The notes beneath the pieces are model-generated. The model was not told where the DNA came from and searched no databases. It worked only from the letters and a program-made list of their open reading frames with translations. Position numbers and translations under genes: made by a program. 64,000 bases of DNA from Bacteroidales bacterium (GTDB taxonomy: Bacteria > Bacteroidota > Bacteroidia > Bacteroidales > P3), in the NCBI GenBank assembly GCA_017451385.1, contig JAFSPS010000042.1:175524-239523 (forward strand), in the 5' to 3' direction. This document shows positions 1-8,775 of the stretch, in pieces. Numbering within the stretch: the first letter of the stretch is position 1; every line of letters begins with the position of its first letter.

Positions 1-70
1 AAACAAGGATTTTGCCCATAGAGAGGACACCCTGTCCTCCAAAACCGGCGATAATTAATTCTTCTGTCAT
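1..70 (-). CDS. korC: 2-oxoacid:ferredoxin oxidoreductase gamma subunit, N-terminus only (cut by window edge)
   Basis: The reverse strand from 70 reads MTEELIIAGFGGQGVLSMGK and runs off the left edge. The glycine-rich IAGFGGQGVLSMG segment is the hallmark start of the gamma domain of 2-oxoacid:ferredoxin oxidoreductases. The gene lies 28 bp downstream of korB and is the last visible member of the korD-A-B-C operon. Only about 23 codons are in the window, so nothing can be said of its C-terminus. Assignment to the 2-oxoglutarate rather than the branched-chain (Vor) enzyme is an inference from family resemblance of the whole operon. Confidence 0.85.
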   Translation of the reverse strand, partial: MTEELIIAGFGGQGVLSMGKILV

Positions 71-98
71 TGCTTATTTGAGTTTTAGAGGATTACTA

Positions 99-935
99 TT
101 ATTGATTGACAACGGTGAGAGGATGGTCAACCACGATGCGGTTGATATCAACATTCTCAACAATCTTGCCATCGACCTTGATGTCGCCGACAGGATAGTT
201 GGGGAACATGTTCTCTTCCATCCACTTGTTGGCTTGTACGGGGGTCATTTTCCATCCGCTGTTGCAGCTGGAGAGGATTTCGATGAAGGAGACACCTTTT
301 TTCAGTTTCTGGTTTTCGAAGCCTTTCTTGATGGCTGCTTTGGCCTTGCGCACTGCTGCGGGAGTGTGTACGGACTGGCGTGTCACGTAGTAGGTGCCGG
401 GTAGAGTGGCGAGGAGCTCGGTGATGCGCAGAGGGTAGCCGTTGCGCTCCACGTTGCGGCCGAAAGGAGTGGTCTGCGACTTCATGCCAATCAGCGTGGT
501 GGGGGCCATCTGACCGCCCGTCATGCCGTAGATACCGTTGTTGATGAACACCATCGTGATATTCTCGCCACGGTTGCAGGCGTGGATGGTCTCGGCGGTT
601 CCGATAGCGGCGAGGTCGCCATCTCCCTGATAGGTGAAGACAAAGAGGTCGGGGTTGAGGCGCTTGACGGCGGTGGCCAGAGCGGGAGCACGACCGTGGG
701 CTGCTTCTTCGAAATCGACGTCAAAATAGTTGTAGGCCAAGACGGAGCATCCCACAGGGGCGATGCCGACAGTCTTGTCTTGTATGCCGAGTTCGTCGAT
801 AACTTCGGCTACGATGCGGTGCGTGGTGCCATGGCCGCAACCAGGGCAGTAGTGCATGACGGCATCGGTGAGAACTTTGGTCTTGGTGTAAACCAAGTTT
901 TCGGGCTTAACTATATCTTGATTCATTATTGCCAT
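99..935 (-). CDS. korB: 2-oxoglutarate (2-oxoacid):ferredoxin oxidoreductase beta subunit
   Basis: 278 aa, the thiamine-diphosphate subunit. It helps oxidise a 2-oxoacid plus CoA to acyl-CoA and CO2, passing electrons to ferredoxin in the cytoplasm. The sequence shows CPGCGHG near residue 30 and the ThDP/Mg motif GDGDLAAIG near residue 104, followed by the NNGIYGMTGGQ segment typical of the family. The alternative start MNQ lies three codons in and would change little. It sits 8 bp after korA and 28 bp before korC, so the four genes are surely co-transcribed. 2-Oxoglutarate is the likely substrate; 2-oxoisovalerate is possible. Confidence 0.92.
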   Translation of the reverse strand: MAIMNQDIVKPENLVYTKTKVLTDAVMHYCPGCGHGTTHRIVAEVIDELGIQDKTVGIAPVGCSVLAYNYFDVDFEEAAHGRAPALATAVKRLNPDLFVFTYQGDGDLAAIGTAETIHACNRGENITMVFINNGIYGMTGGQMAPTTLIGMKSQTTPFGRNVERNGYPLRITELLATLPGTYYVTRQSVHTPAAVRKAKAAIKKGFENQKLKKGVSFIEILSSCNSGWKMTPVQANKWMEENMFPNYPVGDIKVDGKIVENVDINRIVVDHPLTVVNQ

Positions 936-943
936 GGCGATAC

Positions 944-2026
944 TTATTTAATGATTTGTTTTTCAAGGGCTTCAAGGACTTCTTCGGAGGTGGGGATGAT
1001 GCCACCAAAACGGCCGAAGTGCTCGATGGGGATGCTGCAGTTGGCAGCGAGTTTGACGTCCTCAATCATCTGGCCGGCGCTCATTTCAACGCAGAGCATG
1101 CCTTTGACGTGTTTAGCGAGGTCGTTGATTTCCTTCTTTGGGAAGGGGAAGAGGGTGATGAGGCGGAAGACGCCAATCTTCAGACCCTTCTCACGACCGA
1201 GTTGCATGGCCTTCATGGCAATACGCGAGGAGGTGCCGTAGGCTACGAGCACATAGTCGGCATCGTCGCAGTTGAGGGCTTCGTAGCGCACCTCTTTCTG
1301 CTCCATTTCGCGGTATTTGGCTTGCAATTTGAGGTTGAACACCTCCTGGCGGGAGGACTCGAGTTCGAGGGATGTCACTACGTTGTGACCGCGTGTGGCG
1401 GGTTTGCCCCAGCAGCCCCACGGTGCGTTCTTGCGACGCTCCTCTTCTGTCCAGCGAGGGACGTAGTCGCGCACATAGCATTTCTCCATGCACTGACCGA
1501 TAGCGCCATCGGTGAGGATGAGGACGGGAATGCGATATTTGAAGGCGATGTCCCAAGCGTCGAATACGAAGTCGTACATCTCCTGCACGCTGGCGGGAGC
1601 AATGGTGTAGAGCTGATAGTCGCCATGACCACCACCCTTAACGCTCTGGAAATAGTCGCTCTGTGCAGGCTGTATGGTACCGAGGCCGGGGCCGCCGCGC
1701 ATGGCGTTCATGATGAGGCAGGGTACCTCTGCGCCGGCGAGGTAGGTGAGACCTTCCTGCATCAGCGAGATTCCGGGCGACGAAGAAGAGGTGGCAACTT
1801 TTTTGCCGGTGGCGGCACCACCATAGACCATATTGATAGAGGCCAACTCGGACTCGGCCTGCAGGACCACCATGCCGGTAGTCTCCCACGGCTGCTCTGC
1901 CATGAGTGTCTCCATAACTTCCGACTGCGGGGTAATCGGGTAGCCGAAATAGCCGTCCGTACCGCTGGCAATCATTGCGCGGGCAATAGCCTCATTGCCC
2001 TTCATCAGTTTCATTTCTTTTGCCAT
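944..2026 (-). CDS. korA: 2-oxoglutarate (2-oxoacid):ferredoxin oxidoreductase alpha subunit
   Basis: About 360 aa, the alpha (pyrimidine-binding) subunit that pairs with KorB. Near the N-terminus is the conserved GYPITPQSE motif, and the TSSSSPG segment around residue 90 is typical of the alpha subunit. The open frame extends upstream to 2053, overlapping the end of korD, but I prefer the ATG at 2026 (MAKEMKLMKG). That is where homologues begin, and an AGAAG stretch lies just upstream. The gene is the second of the korDABC operon. Length and motifs are complete, with no disruption seen. Confidence 0.92.
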   Translation of the reverse strand: MAKEMKLMKGNEAIARAMIASGTDGYFGYPITPQSEVMETLMAEQPWETTGMVVLQAESELASINMVYGGAATGKKVATSSSSPGISLMQEGLTYLAGAEVPCLIMNAMRGGPGLGTIQPAQSDYFQSVKGGGHGDYQLYTIAPASVQEMYDFVFDAWDIAFKYRIPVLILTDGAIGQCMEKCYVRDYVPRWTEEERRKNAPWGCWGKPATRGHNVVTSLELESSRQEVFNLKLQAKYREMEQKEVRYEALNCDDADYVLVAYGTSSRIAMKAMQLGREKGLKIGVFRLITLFPFPKKEINDLAKHVKGMLCVEMSAGQMIEDVKLAANCSIPIEHFGRFGGIIPTSEEVLEALEKQIIK

Positions 2027-2046
2027 AGTATCTTCTTTTTCGGGGG

Positions 2047-2265
2047 TTAACATTTAACTTTGTAGACAGAGATTACGCCGTCGGGGCATATCAGTGCGCA
2101 GCTGGCGCAGCCGATGCAACCCTCTTTGACGGGCTCGGAATAGTTGTATCCCTTGCCGTTCACGTGTTTCGACAGCTCGATAACATGCATCGGGCATGCC
2201 TCGACGCACAGCCCACAGCCTTTGCAATGGTCAGTGTCGACAACGATTTGTCCTTTAAATGCCAT
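2047..2265 (-). CDS. korD: 4Fe-4S ferredoxin subunit of 2-oxoacid:ferredoxin oxidoreductase
   Basis: 72 aa with two bacterial-ferredoxin cluster motifs, CKGCGLCVEACP near residues 14-25 and CIGCASCALICP near residues 50-61. These should hold two [4Fe-4S] clusters that carry electrons from the ThDP centre to free ferredoxin. It is the first gene of the operon, 20 bp upstream of the chosen korA start. A good promoter candidate lies on the same strand about 100 bp upstream. A stand-alone small ferredoxin leading korA-korB-korC is a common arrangement in Bacteroidales. Confidence 0.92.
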   Translation of the reverse strand: MAFKGQIVVDTDHCKGCGLCVEACPMHVIELSKHVNGKGYNYSEPVKEGCIGCASCALICPDGVISVYKVKC

Positions 2266-2368
2266 AATTTTAGTTTTATAGGTTAATAATTAATGTTTTA
2301 TTTTCTTCTTTGTATTCGAGTAGATATGGAAATAACAAACACTGTTTCCGTATGCTCGAAAACATTTG

Positions 2369-2399
2369 CAAATTTAATCTTTTTTTTTTGATTGGCAAA
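2369..2399 (-). promoter_or_regulatory. Bacteroidota-type promoter of the kor operon
   Basis: On the minus strand, TTTG at 2399-2396 is followed after 19 nt by TAAATTTG (2376-2369), matching the Bacteroides -33 TTTG / -7 TAnnTTTG consensus. The spacer contains a run of ten or more A. Transcription would start about 95 nt before korD. Confidence 0.65.
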
Positions 2400-2434
2400 A
2401 AAAGTATGTTTTTTGTCGTGGTGAGTTTTTTTTG

Positions 2435-2464
2435 TTTGTTTATTGTGAAAAAATAGTACCTTTG
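2435..2464 (+). promoter_or_regulatory. Bacteroidota-type promoter upstream of the DUF1573 gene
   Basis: TTTG at 2435-2438 and TACCTTTG at 2457-2464 with an 18-nt spacer fit the Bacteroides consensus. The leader to the ATG at 2635 would be about 165 nt. Confidence 0.6.
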
Positions 2465-2634
2465 CAGATTGTTTCGTGAGGTTGATGTGTGGTGGCTACT
2501 TGTACGGGGTGATGGAGTATGACGCAATAAAGTGTGTTGAGTGGTCACTAATAGATAAGGACGTGAAATGGTAATTGCAGGTTCGACTCGTTTTGTCAAT
2601 AATAAAAGCTAATAAACAAAAAAACAATAAAGTT

Positions 2635-3075
2635 ATGAAGAAACTCTTTTTTATGGCATTGTTAGCCATCGCTACTCTGGGTGTCGCTAATGCGCAAGTG
2701 GTCTCCGGCAACGAGCAGGCTGCTGACCAGCAGACGGCAAATCTTCCCGGTCCTAAGATTTCTTTTGCCGAGATGGAGCATGACTATGGCACCATTGAGA
2801 AAGGCGGCGACGGCACTTACACTTTCGAGTTCACCAACAACGGCAATGAGCCGCTCATCCTTTCTAATGTGCGTGCCAGTTGTGGATGTACTACTCCGGA
2901 ATGGACGCAGAAACCTATCATGCCCGGCAAGAAGGGTAGCATACAGGTGCGCTATAACACCAACAACGTTGGTTCATTCAATAAGACCGTTACGGTGCAG
3001 AGCAACGCTGTGGATAACGCACGCATTGTGCTGCGCATCAAAGGTAACGTCGTGACTACGGAAGTACAGGAATAA
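2635..3075 (+). CDS. DUF1573 domain exported protein
   Basis: 146 aa. The N-terminus MKKLFFMALLAIATLGVANAQ is a clear signal peptide, so the ATG at 2635 is preferred over the upstream in-frame ATG at 2575. The mature part is a single DUF1573 domain: an Ig-like beta fold with the pattern HDYGTIEKGGDGTYTFEF, then SCGCTTPEW near residue 86, ending in a valine-rich strand. Such proteins are abundant and secreted or periplasmic in Bacteroidota; their exact role is not established. It is monocistronic, with its own promoter and a terminator-like hairpin after the stop. Confidence 0.85.
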   Translation: MKKLFFMALLAIATLGVANAQVVSGNEQAADQQTANLPGPKISFAEMEHDYGTIEKGGDGTYTFEFTNNGNEPLILSNVRASCGCTTPEWTQKPIMPGKKGSIQVRYNTNNVGSFNKTVTVQSNAVDNARIVLRIKGNVVTTEVQE

Positions 3076-3096
3076 TCGTATATTAAAGCGATAGCG

Positions 3097-3152
3097 TTTT
3101 TCGGCTCACCAAGGGACATAATATGTTTTTTGCGAGCCGAAAAATGTTTTTT
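3097..3152 (+). terminator. Probable intrinsic terminator after DUF1573 gene
   Basis: Inverted repeat TTTTTCGGCTC (3097-3107) and GAGCCGAAAAA (3134-3144) encloses a 26-nt loop and is followed by TGTTTTTTG. The loop is long for a terminator, but the arms pair perfectly. Confidence 0.55.
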
Positions 3153-3227
3153 GTGGCATCCTGCATATATGCGTCCGGATGTATAATAAAGGAAAAACAA
3201 ATATAAAATAACAATTACAAATCTATC

Positions 3228-4430
3228 ATGCCTCAGATTTCAAAAAAAGGACTCGAACTGCCGCAGTCGGCAATTCGCAAGCTTGTACCATTCTCCGATG
3301 CTGCCAAACAGCGTGGCATTCACGTCTATCACCTCAATATCGGCCAGCCGGATATAGAGACCCCGAAGGGTGCGTTGCAGACACTTGCAGACACCAAAAT
3401 TGGTGTTTTGGCCTACAGTCACAGCGCTGGCAATCTCTCCTACCGTAAGAAACTCGTCGAGTACTATGCCAAGCACGATATCCACATTACTCCGGAGCAG
3501 ATAATCGTTACTACGGGTGGCAGTGAGGCTCTGCAGTTTGCCTTCACTGTCTGCCTCAACCCCGGCGACGAAATCCTCATCCCCGAGCCGTACTACACCA
3601 ACTACAACACCTTTGCCAAGCTGTGTGATGCGACTATTAAGACCATCCCCAGCGATATCAAGACGGGGTTCGCCTTGCCTCCTATTGAGGACTTTGAGAA
3701 GGCCATCACGCCGCGCACTCGCGCCATCATGATATGCAACCCCAACAACCCTACGGGCTACCTCTACACTAAGGAAGAGCTCCTGAAGGTGGCTGAGATA
3801 GTGAAGAAGCACGACCTCTTCCTCTTTGCTGACGAGGTCTATCGTGAGTTCTGCTATGACGGCCACGAGCATTTCAGCGTCATGCAACTCGATGGGCTGG
3901 AGAAGAACGTGGTGCTATTTGACTCCGTTTCCAAGCGTTATAGTGCCTGTGGAGCCCGTATAGGCTGCATGGTGACCAAAAACGAGGAGGTCTATAGCAT
4001 TGCCATGCGTCTTGCGCAGGCTCGCCTCTCACCTCCTTCGTTTGGTCAAATATTTGGTGAAGCAGCTGTCGATACCCCGCAGGAGTATTTTGATGCAGTC
4101 AGCAAGGAGTACGTGGCGCGTCGTAACGTCATCGTAGAGGGAATAAACAAAATACCCGGATGCTTCTGCCCCAACCCCAAGGGTGCTTTCTACACTGTCG
4201 TAGAGTTGCCCGTTGACGACAGCGACAAGTTCTGCCAGTGGTTGCTCACTGATTTCAACTATAATGGCGAGACGCTGATGATGGCTCCAGCCACCGGTTT
4301 CTATGCTGACCCCGAAAAGGGTCGTCATCAGGCTCGCATCACTTATTGCCTATGCATAGAAGACCTGAAACACGCCGTGAAGTGCCTCGAAGAGGCTCTG
4401 AAGGTATATCCGGGTCGTATAGCCAAATAA
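3228..4430 (+). CDS. PLP-dependent class I/II aminotransferase (aspartate aminotransferase-like)
   Basis: 400 aa, fold-type I aminotransferase of the cytoplasm, transferring an amino group between an amino acid and a 2-oxoacid. Visible motifs are NIGQPD near residue 37, NPNNPTG (171-177), the ADEVY segment, and SVSKRYS with the PLP-binding Lys236, followed by the ARIG phosphate-binding arginine region. It resembles the aspartate/aromatic aminotransferase branch, but the substrate cannot be fixed from sequence alone. Length is normal and the gene is complete. It stands alone, closed by a very strong terminator at 4452-4488. Confidence 0.88.
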   Translation: MPQISKKGLELPQSAIRKLVPFSDAAKQRGIHVYHLNIGQPDIETPKGALQTLADTKIGVLAYSHSAGNLSYRKKLVEYYAKHDIHITPEQIIVTTGGSEALQFAFTVCLNPGDEILIPEPYYTNYNTFAKLCDATIKTIPSDIKTGFALPPIEDFEKAITPRTRAIMICNPNNPTGYLYTKEELLKVAEIVKKHDLFLFADEVYREFCYDGHEHFSVMQLDGLEKNVVLFDSVSKRYSACGARIGCMVTKNEEVYSIAMRLAQARLSPPSFGQIFGEAAVDTPQEYFDAVSKEYVARRNVIVEGINKIPGCFCPNPKGAFYTVVELPVDDSDKFCQWLLTDFNYNGETLMMAPATGFYADPEKGRHQARITYCLCIEDLKHAVKCLEEALKVYPGRIAK

Positions 4431-4451
4431 GCATTATCCACTATACAATAG

Positions 4452-4488
4452 GCGACCATGACCGTGGTGGTCATGGTCGCTTTTTTTT
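4452..4488 (+). terminator. Strong intrinsic terminator
   Basis: A perfect 12-bp stem GCGACCATGACC (4452-4463) / GGTCATGGTCGC (4469-4480) with a 5-nt loop is followed by eight T. It ends the aminotransferase transcript. Confidence 0.92.
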
Positions 4489-4564
4489 AATTTGTTTTGT
4501 GGTTTAGTCAAGGGTTGGCGTGTTTGTCATGGAGTGAAGCAGATACAGACAAAAGAACATAAAG

Positions 4565-5029
4565 ATGAAAAAAAGTATGGACAAGAAAGAACAGCGACAG
4601 AAAGTGGTGGCTGCCTGCATAGCGCAGCAGCAGCATATAGCCGACATAGCCAAACAGGAGATGGACTCGGCGCAGCAACAGAGCAACGACTACGGTGCCA
4701 ACGTGGACCGTTACGACTCTTTCCGTACCAAGATGATGCGTTCGCGCGATATGTATGCCAAGCAGCTCAGCAACGCCCTCGGCGGCATACGCTATCTGCA
4801 AGAGCTACTCAAAATGCCTCCATTCGAGACGGCTGAACATGGAGCCTGTGTGCGTACTGACAAGCAGAACTTTCTGCTAAGCATAGGTGCCGGAAAGTTC
4901 ATGGTGGGACATGAGGTATGGTTTGCTATAAGTGCGCAGACACCCATCTATGCGGCTTTGAAAGGATGCGGAGTGGGCGATGAGATAGTGTTCAACGGTT
5001 TGCGGCAGGTTATCAAAGAGATATATTGA
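4565..5029 (+). CDS. GreA/GreB-like small protein (hypothetical)
   Basis: 154 aa. Residues 1-90 are charged, Gln-rich and probably form a helical hairpin or coiled coil. The last 60 residues (GACVRTDKQNFLLSIGAGKF to the end) look like the compact C-terminal FKBP-like domain of GreA/GreB-type transcript-cleavage factors. Overall length is close to GreA (about 158 aa). Homologues in Bacteroidota are usually hypothetical, and I cannot see the acidic tip residues that would prove cleavage-factor activity. The ATG at 4577 is an alternative start. The gene stands alone between a terminator and a long gap. Confidence 0.6.
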   Translation: MKKSMDKKEQRQKVVAACIAQQQHIADIAKQEMDSAQQQSNDYGANVDRYDSFRTKMMRSRDMYAKQLSNALGGIRYLQELLKMPPFETAEHGACVRTDKQNFLLSIGAGKFMVGHEVWFAISAQTPIYAALKGCGVGDEIVFNGLRQVIKEIY

Positions 5030-5487
5030 TTGCCGCAGGCTGAGCGAAACCTAATGTGGGCGCAGTCATATAAAGATGAAAAATAGAACTGCGATAAGTC
5101 GGAATGATGTTATCGAGCCTGCTACACGACTGGCAATGCGGATGCCGCTATAATTGCGGAGACGTTTAATGATGCAAACCTTGTGAGGCCAACGAGGCGG
5201 TTTCGGTGTATATGGATAAAAGGTGAGTTTTTCTATTCGTTTTATCTCGTATTGTTTTTTTTTGTATTTTTGTAGATTGCTACGACGACAAAAATGATGG
5301 ATGCGGGCTTAGGCTGTGGGGCATGGAGTTGCGGGGCATGGAGTTCTGTTTTTGTCCATATTTTGTCGTAGGGAAGCATGGTCGGTAATTTGTTATCAGA
5401 GAATAGCATGATAAGCAAATTCAATGTCAAGAGGATATATATTAATGCTATAATTGGCATGTGCTAAAAAAATAAATACTAATCAAT
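5030..5487. other. 458-bp intergenic region upstream of pepP
   Basis: No convincing gene. A -7-like TATTTTTG box lies at 5265-5272 without a good -33 partner. A short tandem repeat of GGGGCATGGAGTT occurs at 5318-5330 and 5333-5345. A minus-strand frame of 72 codons (5460-5242) shows a hydrophobic start but no recognisable family and is not called. Confidence 0.6.
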
Positions 5488-6879
5488 ATGTTCAGTAAAG
5501 AAACTTATATCGCTCGTCGGGCGCAACTATGTCGCGACCTCGGTAGCGGACTCATCCTCATTCAGGGTAACAACGAAGCTCCATGCAACTATGTTGACAA
5601 CACCTACTGGTTCCGTCAGGATAGTACGTTCCTTTATTTCTTCGGCATACAGCGTGAAGGCTTGGTCGGCGTCATAGACTGCGACAACGGCAAGGAGTAT
5701 CTTTTCGGCAACGACTACGACATAGAGGATGTCGTATGGACGGGTCCGTTGCCAACGGTATGTGAGTTGGCAAAGAGTGTCGGTGTGGACAACAGTGGAG
5801 ACATGAGAGCCTTGCAGACCCTTTGCACAAAGACTATAGGCGAGGCGCGCAAGATACATTACATCTCGCCTTATCGTTCGGACAACCAGCGTCAGCTCAG
5901 TGTGCTGCTGGGTATCAAGTATGATGCTGTGTTGCGCTACGGCTCTCTCGACCTAATTAAGGCCTGTGTCAAGCAACGTAGTATCAAGAGCGACGAAGAG
6001 GTGGCAGAGATAGAGAAAGCCATTGATACGGCGTACAATATGCATGTAGGAGCCATGAAGATGGCTGTGGCTGGTCGCTACGAGTACGAACTGGCTGGAT
6101 TCATGGAAGGCGAGGCTCGCAAAGGAAATGGCCCCGTGTCGTTCCCCGTAATTATGACTATACATGGCGAGACGCTCCACAACCATAACCACAGCAACCA
6201 GTTGAGCGAGGGTCGAATGTTGGTGATGGATGCGGGGTGTGAGACGGCTATGAACTACTGCTCCGACATTACACGTTCGGTGCCTGTGGGGGGCAGATTC
6301 AATGACCGCCAGCGCACTATATATGAGATAGTCCTTGCGGCGCAGATGGAGACGATACGTCTGAGTCGGCCTGGCATCACCTATCAGGAGGTGCATACCG
6401 CTATCAGCAAGGTGCTTGCCGAAGGCTACCGCTCTCTCGGCATTCTCAAAGGTAACACAGATGACATCGTGGCGGCAGGTGCTCACAGTCTGCTGATGCC
6501 TCATGGTCTTGGCCACATGATGGGCCTTGACGTGCATGATATGGAGAACTACGGACAGATATATGTGGGCTACGATGAGGAGACACGTCCCAGCAACCAG
6601 TTCGGCCTTGCCAGCCTGCGCTGTGGCCGCCGTTTGGAGAAGGGGTTTGTGGTTACCGACGAGCCGGGATGCTACTTCATACCGGCACTGATAGACAAAT
6701 GGAACGCCGAGGGCTTGCATCGCGATTTCATAAACTACGATGAGTTGGAGCATTGGAAAGACTTTGGCGGCATACGCATAGAGGACGACATCCTGATAAC
6801 GGACAATGGCTGCCGCGTGCTGGGCAAGCCCATCCCCAAGACAGTGGCAGAGATAGAGTCAACAATGGCTGGCTGCTGA
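5488..6879 (+). CDS. pepP: Xaa-Pro aminopeptidase (M24 metallopeptidase, aminopeptidase P family)
   Basis: 463 aa, cytoplasmic. It removes N-terminal residues that precede proline. The N-terminal non-catalytic domain (about 1-170) starts SKETYIARRAQL. The pita-bread C-terminal domain carries the five dinuclear-metal ligands: Asp248, Asp260, His343 (HGLGHMMGLDVHD), Glu392 (TDEPGCY) and Glu432 (RIEDD). Length matches aminopeptidase P. No partner gene is evident; the next gene is 150 bp downstream. Confidence 0.92.
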   Translation: MFSKETYIARRAQLCRDLGSGLILIQGNNEAPCNYVDNTYWFRQDSTFLYFFGIQREGLVGVIDCDNGKEYLFGNDYDIEDVVWTGPLPTVCELAKSVGVDNSGDMRALQTLCTKTIGEARKIHYISPYRSDNQRQLSVLLGIKYDAVLRYGSLDLIKACVKQRSIKSDEEVAEIEKAIDTAYNMHVGAMKMAVAGRYEYELAGFMEGEARKGNGPVSFPVIMTIHGETLHNHNHSNQLSEGRMLVMDAGCETAMNYCSDITRSVPVGGRFNDRQRTIYEIVLAAQMETIRLSRPGITYQEVHTAISKVLAEGYRSLGILKGNTDDIVAAGAHSLLMPHGLGHMMGLDVHDMENYGQIYVGYDEETRPSNQFGLASLRCGRRLEKGFVVTDEPGCYFIPALIDKWNAEGLHRDFINYDELEHWKDFGGIRIEDDILITDNGCRVLGKPIPKTVAEIESTMAGC

Positions 6880-7029
6880 CACATGTTGCTATCCTCAGTC
6901 TTATAGCAATGCTGCTTACTAAAACAATAATGACGAAGTGAGGGTGAGACCAGATTTTTCTTGGTAGATGCTGTGAGAATGACGGCAAGTCATCAGATAA
7001 CCCAATACATCAGATAAAACAAGAACATC

Positions 7030-8688
7030 ATGCAAAAAAAAATAGAAGTAACGATAGTAAATACAGGAGAAAAAAAACTCGTGACGCCAGGGACGCCACT
7101 TTCGTCGCTGGCCCCCAAGAGCAAGAAACCTATCCTCGGAGCTTTGGTCAATAATCGTGCGCAAGCACTATCCTACTGCATCTACCGTCCAAAGACCATA
7201 CAGTTTTTCGACCTCGGACACAGGCAGGGCTGGTTTGCCTATGAGAGTTCGCTATGCTTCATGCTACACAAGGCGGTGCGCGACTGTTTCCCCAATGCAC
7301 GCCTTCATGTGGAGCACACTATGATTGTTGGTTTTTTCTGTCGCATCATTCCCAAAGACAGTGAGAGCGCCCCGTTGCCTGACCAGGCTACCATAGTCAG
7401 CACCATAAAGCGGCGCATGCAGGTGTTGCAGCAGCGTGATATGCCTTTTGAGATAAAGACAATGTGTAAGGACGAGGCCTTGCAGATGCTTGAGCAGGCA
7501 GACCTGCCTAAGACGCAGATGTTGCTGGAACACATGAACAAACTCTATGTAGATATGTGTTTTCTCGACGACACGATGCACGTGCTGAACACTATACCGG
7601 TGCCATCCACAGGATGCTTGACAAACTGGGATTTTGAAGCCTACGAGACAGGATTTCTGCTGCGCTGCTATGAGGACAAGCCAGAACCTGTCAATGCGCC
7701 AGTTAAGCTGTTTGAAGTCTTTCAGGAGCACCGCAAGTGGGTGCGCTTGTTGCATCTGCCGACTATTACGGAACTCAACCGCATAGTGCGTGACAAAGGG
7801 GCCAACCATCTTATCCAAGTTTCGGAGGCACTCCACGAGAAGAAATATGCCGAGATAGCAGACACAATCTATCAGCGCAAGGGCGATGTGAAGATGGTGC
7901 TGCTGGCAGGTCCATCGTCCTCGGGCAAGACAACATCGTGCCGTCGCTTGAGCGTTCAGCTGAGCGTGCTTGGTTTTGATGTGCAGCAAATATCTCTTGA
8001 CGATTATTTCGTATGTCGTGCGCGTACTCCTAAGCTGCCCAATGGCGAGTATGACTTTGAGAGTGTGAGGGCACTTGACATCCCGCTACTCAATGAGCAC
8101 CTGTTGCGTCTCTTCCGTGGTGAGCGCGTTGAAATACCGACGTTTGATTTCATCAAAGGTGACCCATACTATACGGGCAAGAGCATACAGATGCGCGCTG
8201 ATAGCATCCTCGTGGTAGAAGGCATTCACGCCCTCAATCCCGAGCTGACCAAAGAGATAGACGATAGTCTGAAATTTCGCGTCTATGTCAATGCCATAAC
8301 GCAGATAGCCATAGACAACCAGACCGTCATGCACAGCAGCGACAATCGCTTGATACGTCGCATAGTGCGCGACAATAATTTCCGCGGATGGGATGCCTTC
8401 AACACATTGCACCGGTGGGACGAGGTGCGCAATGGAGAACTAAAGCACATCTTTCCATTTCAGAAATATGCCGACGTGATGTTCAATTCCGCCCTGCTCT
8501 ATGAACTTGGGGTGTTGCGCAACTATGCAGAACCGCAACTGAAGCATGTTGCTGAGACTGTGGAAGAGTATGCCGAGGCCAAACGATTGCTTTCACTGCT
8601 TGAATATGTTGATCCAATCGACGCTAAGTATGTGCCACCGACATCGATAATGCGTGAGTTCCTTGGCGGAAGCAGTTTTGAGTATTGA
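7030..8688 (+). CDS. Fused TGS-like / uridine kinase-type nucleoside kinase
   Basis: 552 aa. Residues 1-70 resemble a TGS domain, and residues to about 230 look like the threonyl-tRNA synthetase second additional domain (with HVEHTMIVGFF). From about 285 a P-loop kinase of the uridine kinase/phosphoribulokinase family begins, with GPSSSGKTTS at 294-303 and SLDDYFV shortly after. This fusion is widespread in Bacteroidota and is annotated as a nucleoside kinase; uridine or cytidine phosphorylation in pyrimidine salvage is the likely activity. The role of the synthetase-like half is unknown. Confidence 0.88.
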   Translation: MQKKIEVTIVNTGEKKLVTPGTPLSSLAPKSKKPILGALVNNRAQALSYCIYRPKTIQFFDLGHRQGWFAYESSLCFMLHKAVRDCFPNARLHVEHTMIVGFFCRIIPKDSESAPLPDQATIVSTIKRRMQVLQQRDMPFEIKTMCKDEALQMLEQADLPKTQMLLEHMNKLYVDMCFLDDTMHVLNTIPVPSTGCLTNWDFEAYETGFLLRCYEDKPEPVNAPVKLFEVFQEHRKWVRLLHLPTITELNRIVRDKGANHLIQVSEALHEKKYAEIADTIYQRKGDVKMVLLAGPSSSGKTTSCRRLSVQLSVLGFDVQQISLDDYFVCRARTPKLPNGEYDFESVRALDIPLLNEHLLRLFRGERVEIPTFDFIKGDPYYTGKSIQMRADSILVVEGIHALNPELTKEIDDSLKFRVYVNAITQIAIDNQTVMHSSDNRLIRRIVRDNNFRGWDAFNTLHRWDEVRNGELKHIFPFQKYADVMFNSALLYELGVLRNYAEPQLKHVAETVEEYAEAKRLLSLLEYVDPIDAKYVPPTSIMREFLGGSSFEY

Positions 8689-8733
8689 TGAATACTGTTC
8701 ATGCTTAAGAGAATGGTGAGAAGTGCTTTATTA

Positions 8734-8762
8734 TTGAAAAGTTAAAAAAAAGATTATTTTTG
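8734..8762 (+). promoter_or_regulatory. Promoter of the Rpn-like gene, giving a very short leader
   Basis: TTG at 8734-8736 and TATTTTTG at 8755-8762 are separated by 18 nt, with an A8 run in the spacer. The -7 box ends only 13 nt before the ATG, so the mRNA would be nearly leaderless. Confidence 0.65.
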
Positions 8763-8775
8763 CAAAAAAAATGTT

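Larger units (their letters stand above)
2266..2634. other. Divergent intergenic region between kor operon and DUF1573 gene
   Basis: 369 bp without a convincing gene. It holds one promoter for each direction (separate entries) and long A/T runs. Short open frames on the minus strand here have no family resemblance or sensible start context. Confidence 0.7.

Noticed and set aside
929-2050. 373-codon plus-strand open frame opposite korA
   Set aside because: Shadow of the well-supported korA gene; no domain and low-complexity composition mirrored from the real frame.
5242-5460. 72-codon minus-strand frame in the gap before pepP
   Set aside because: Hydrophobic start but A/T-rich composition, no homologous family recognised and no promoter in the right orientation.
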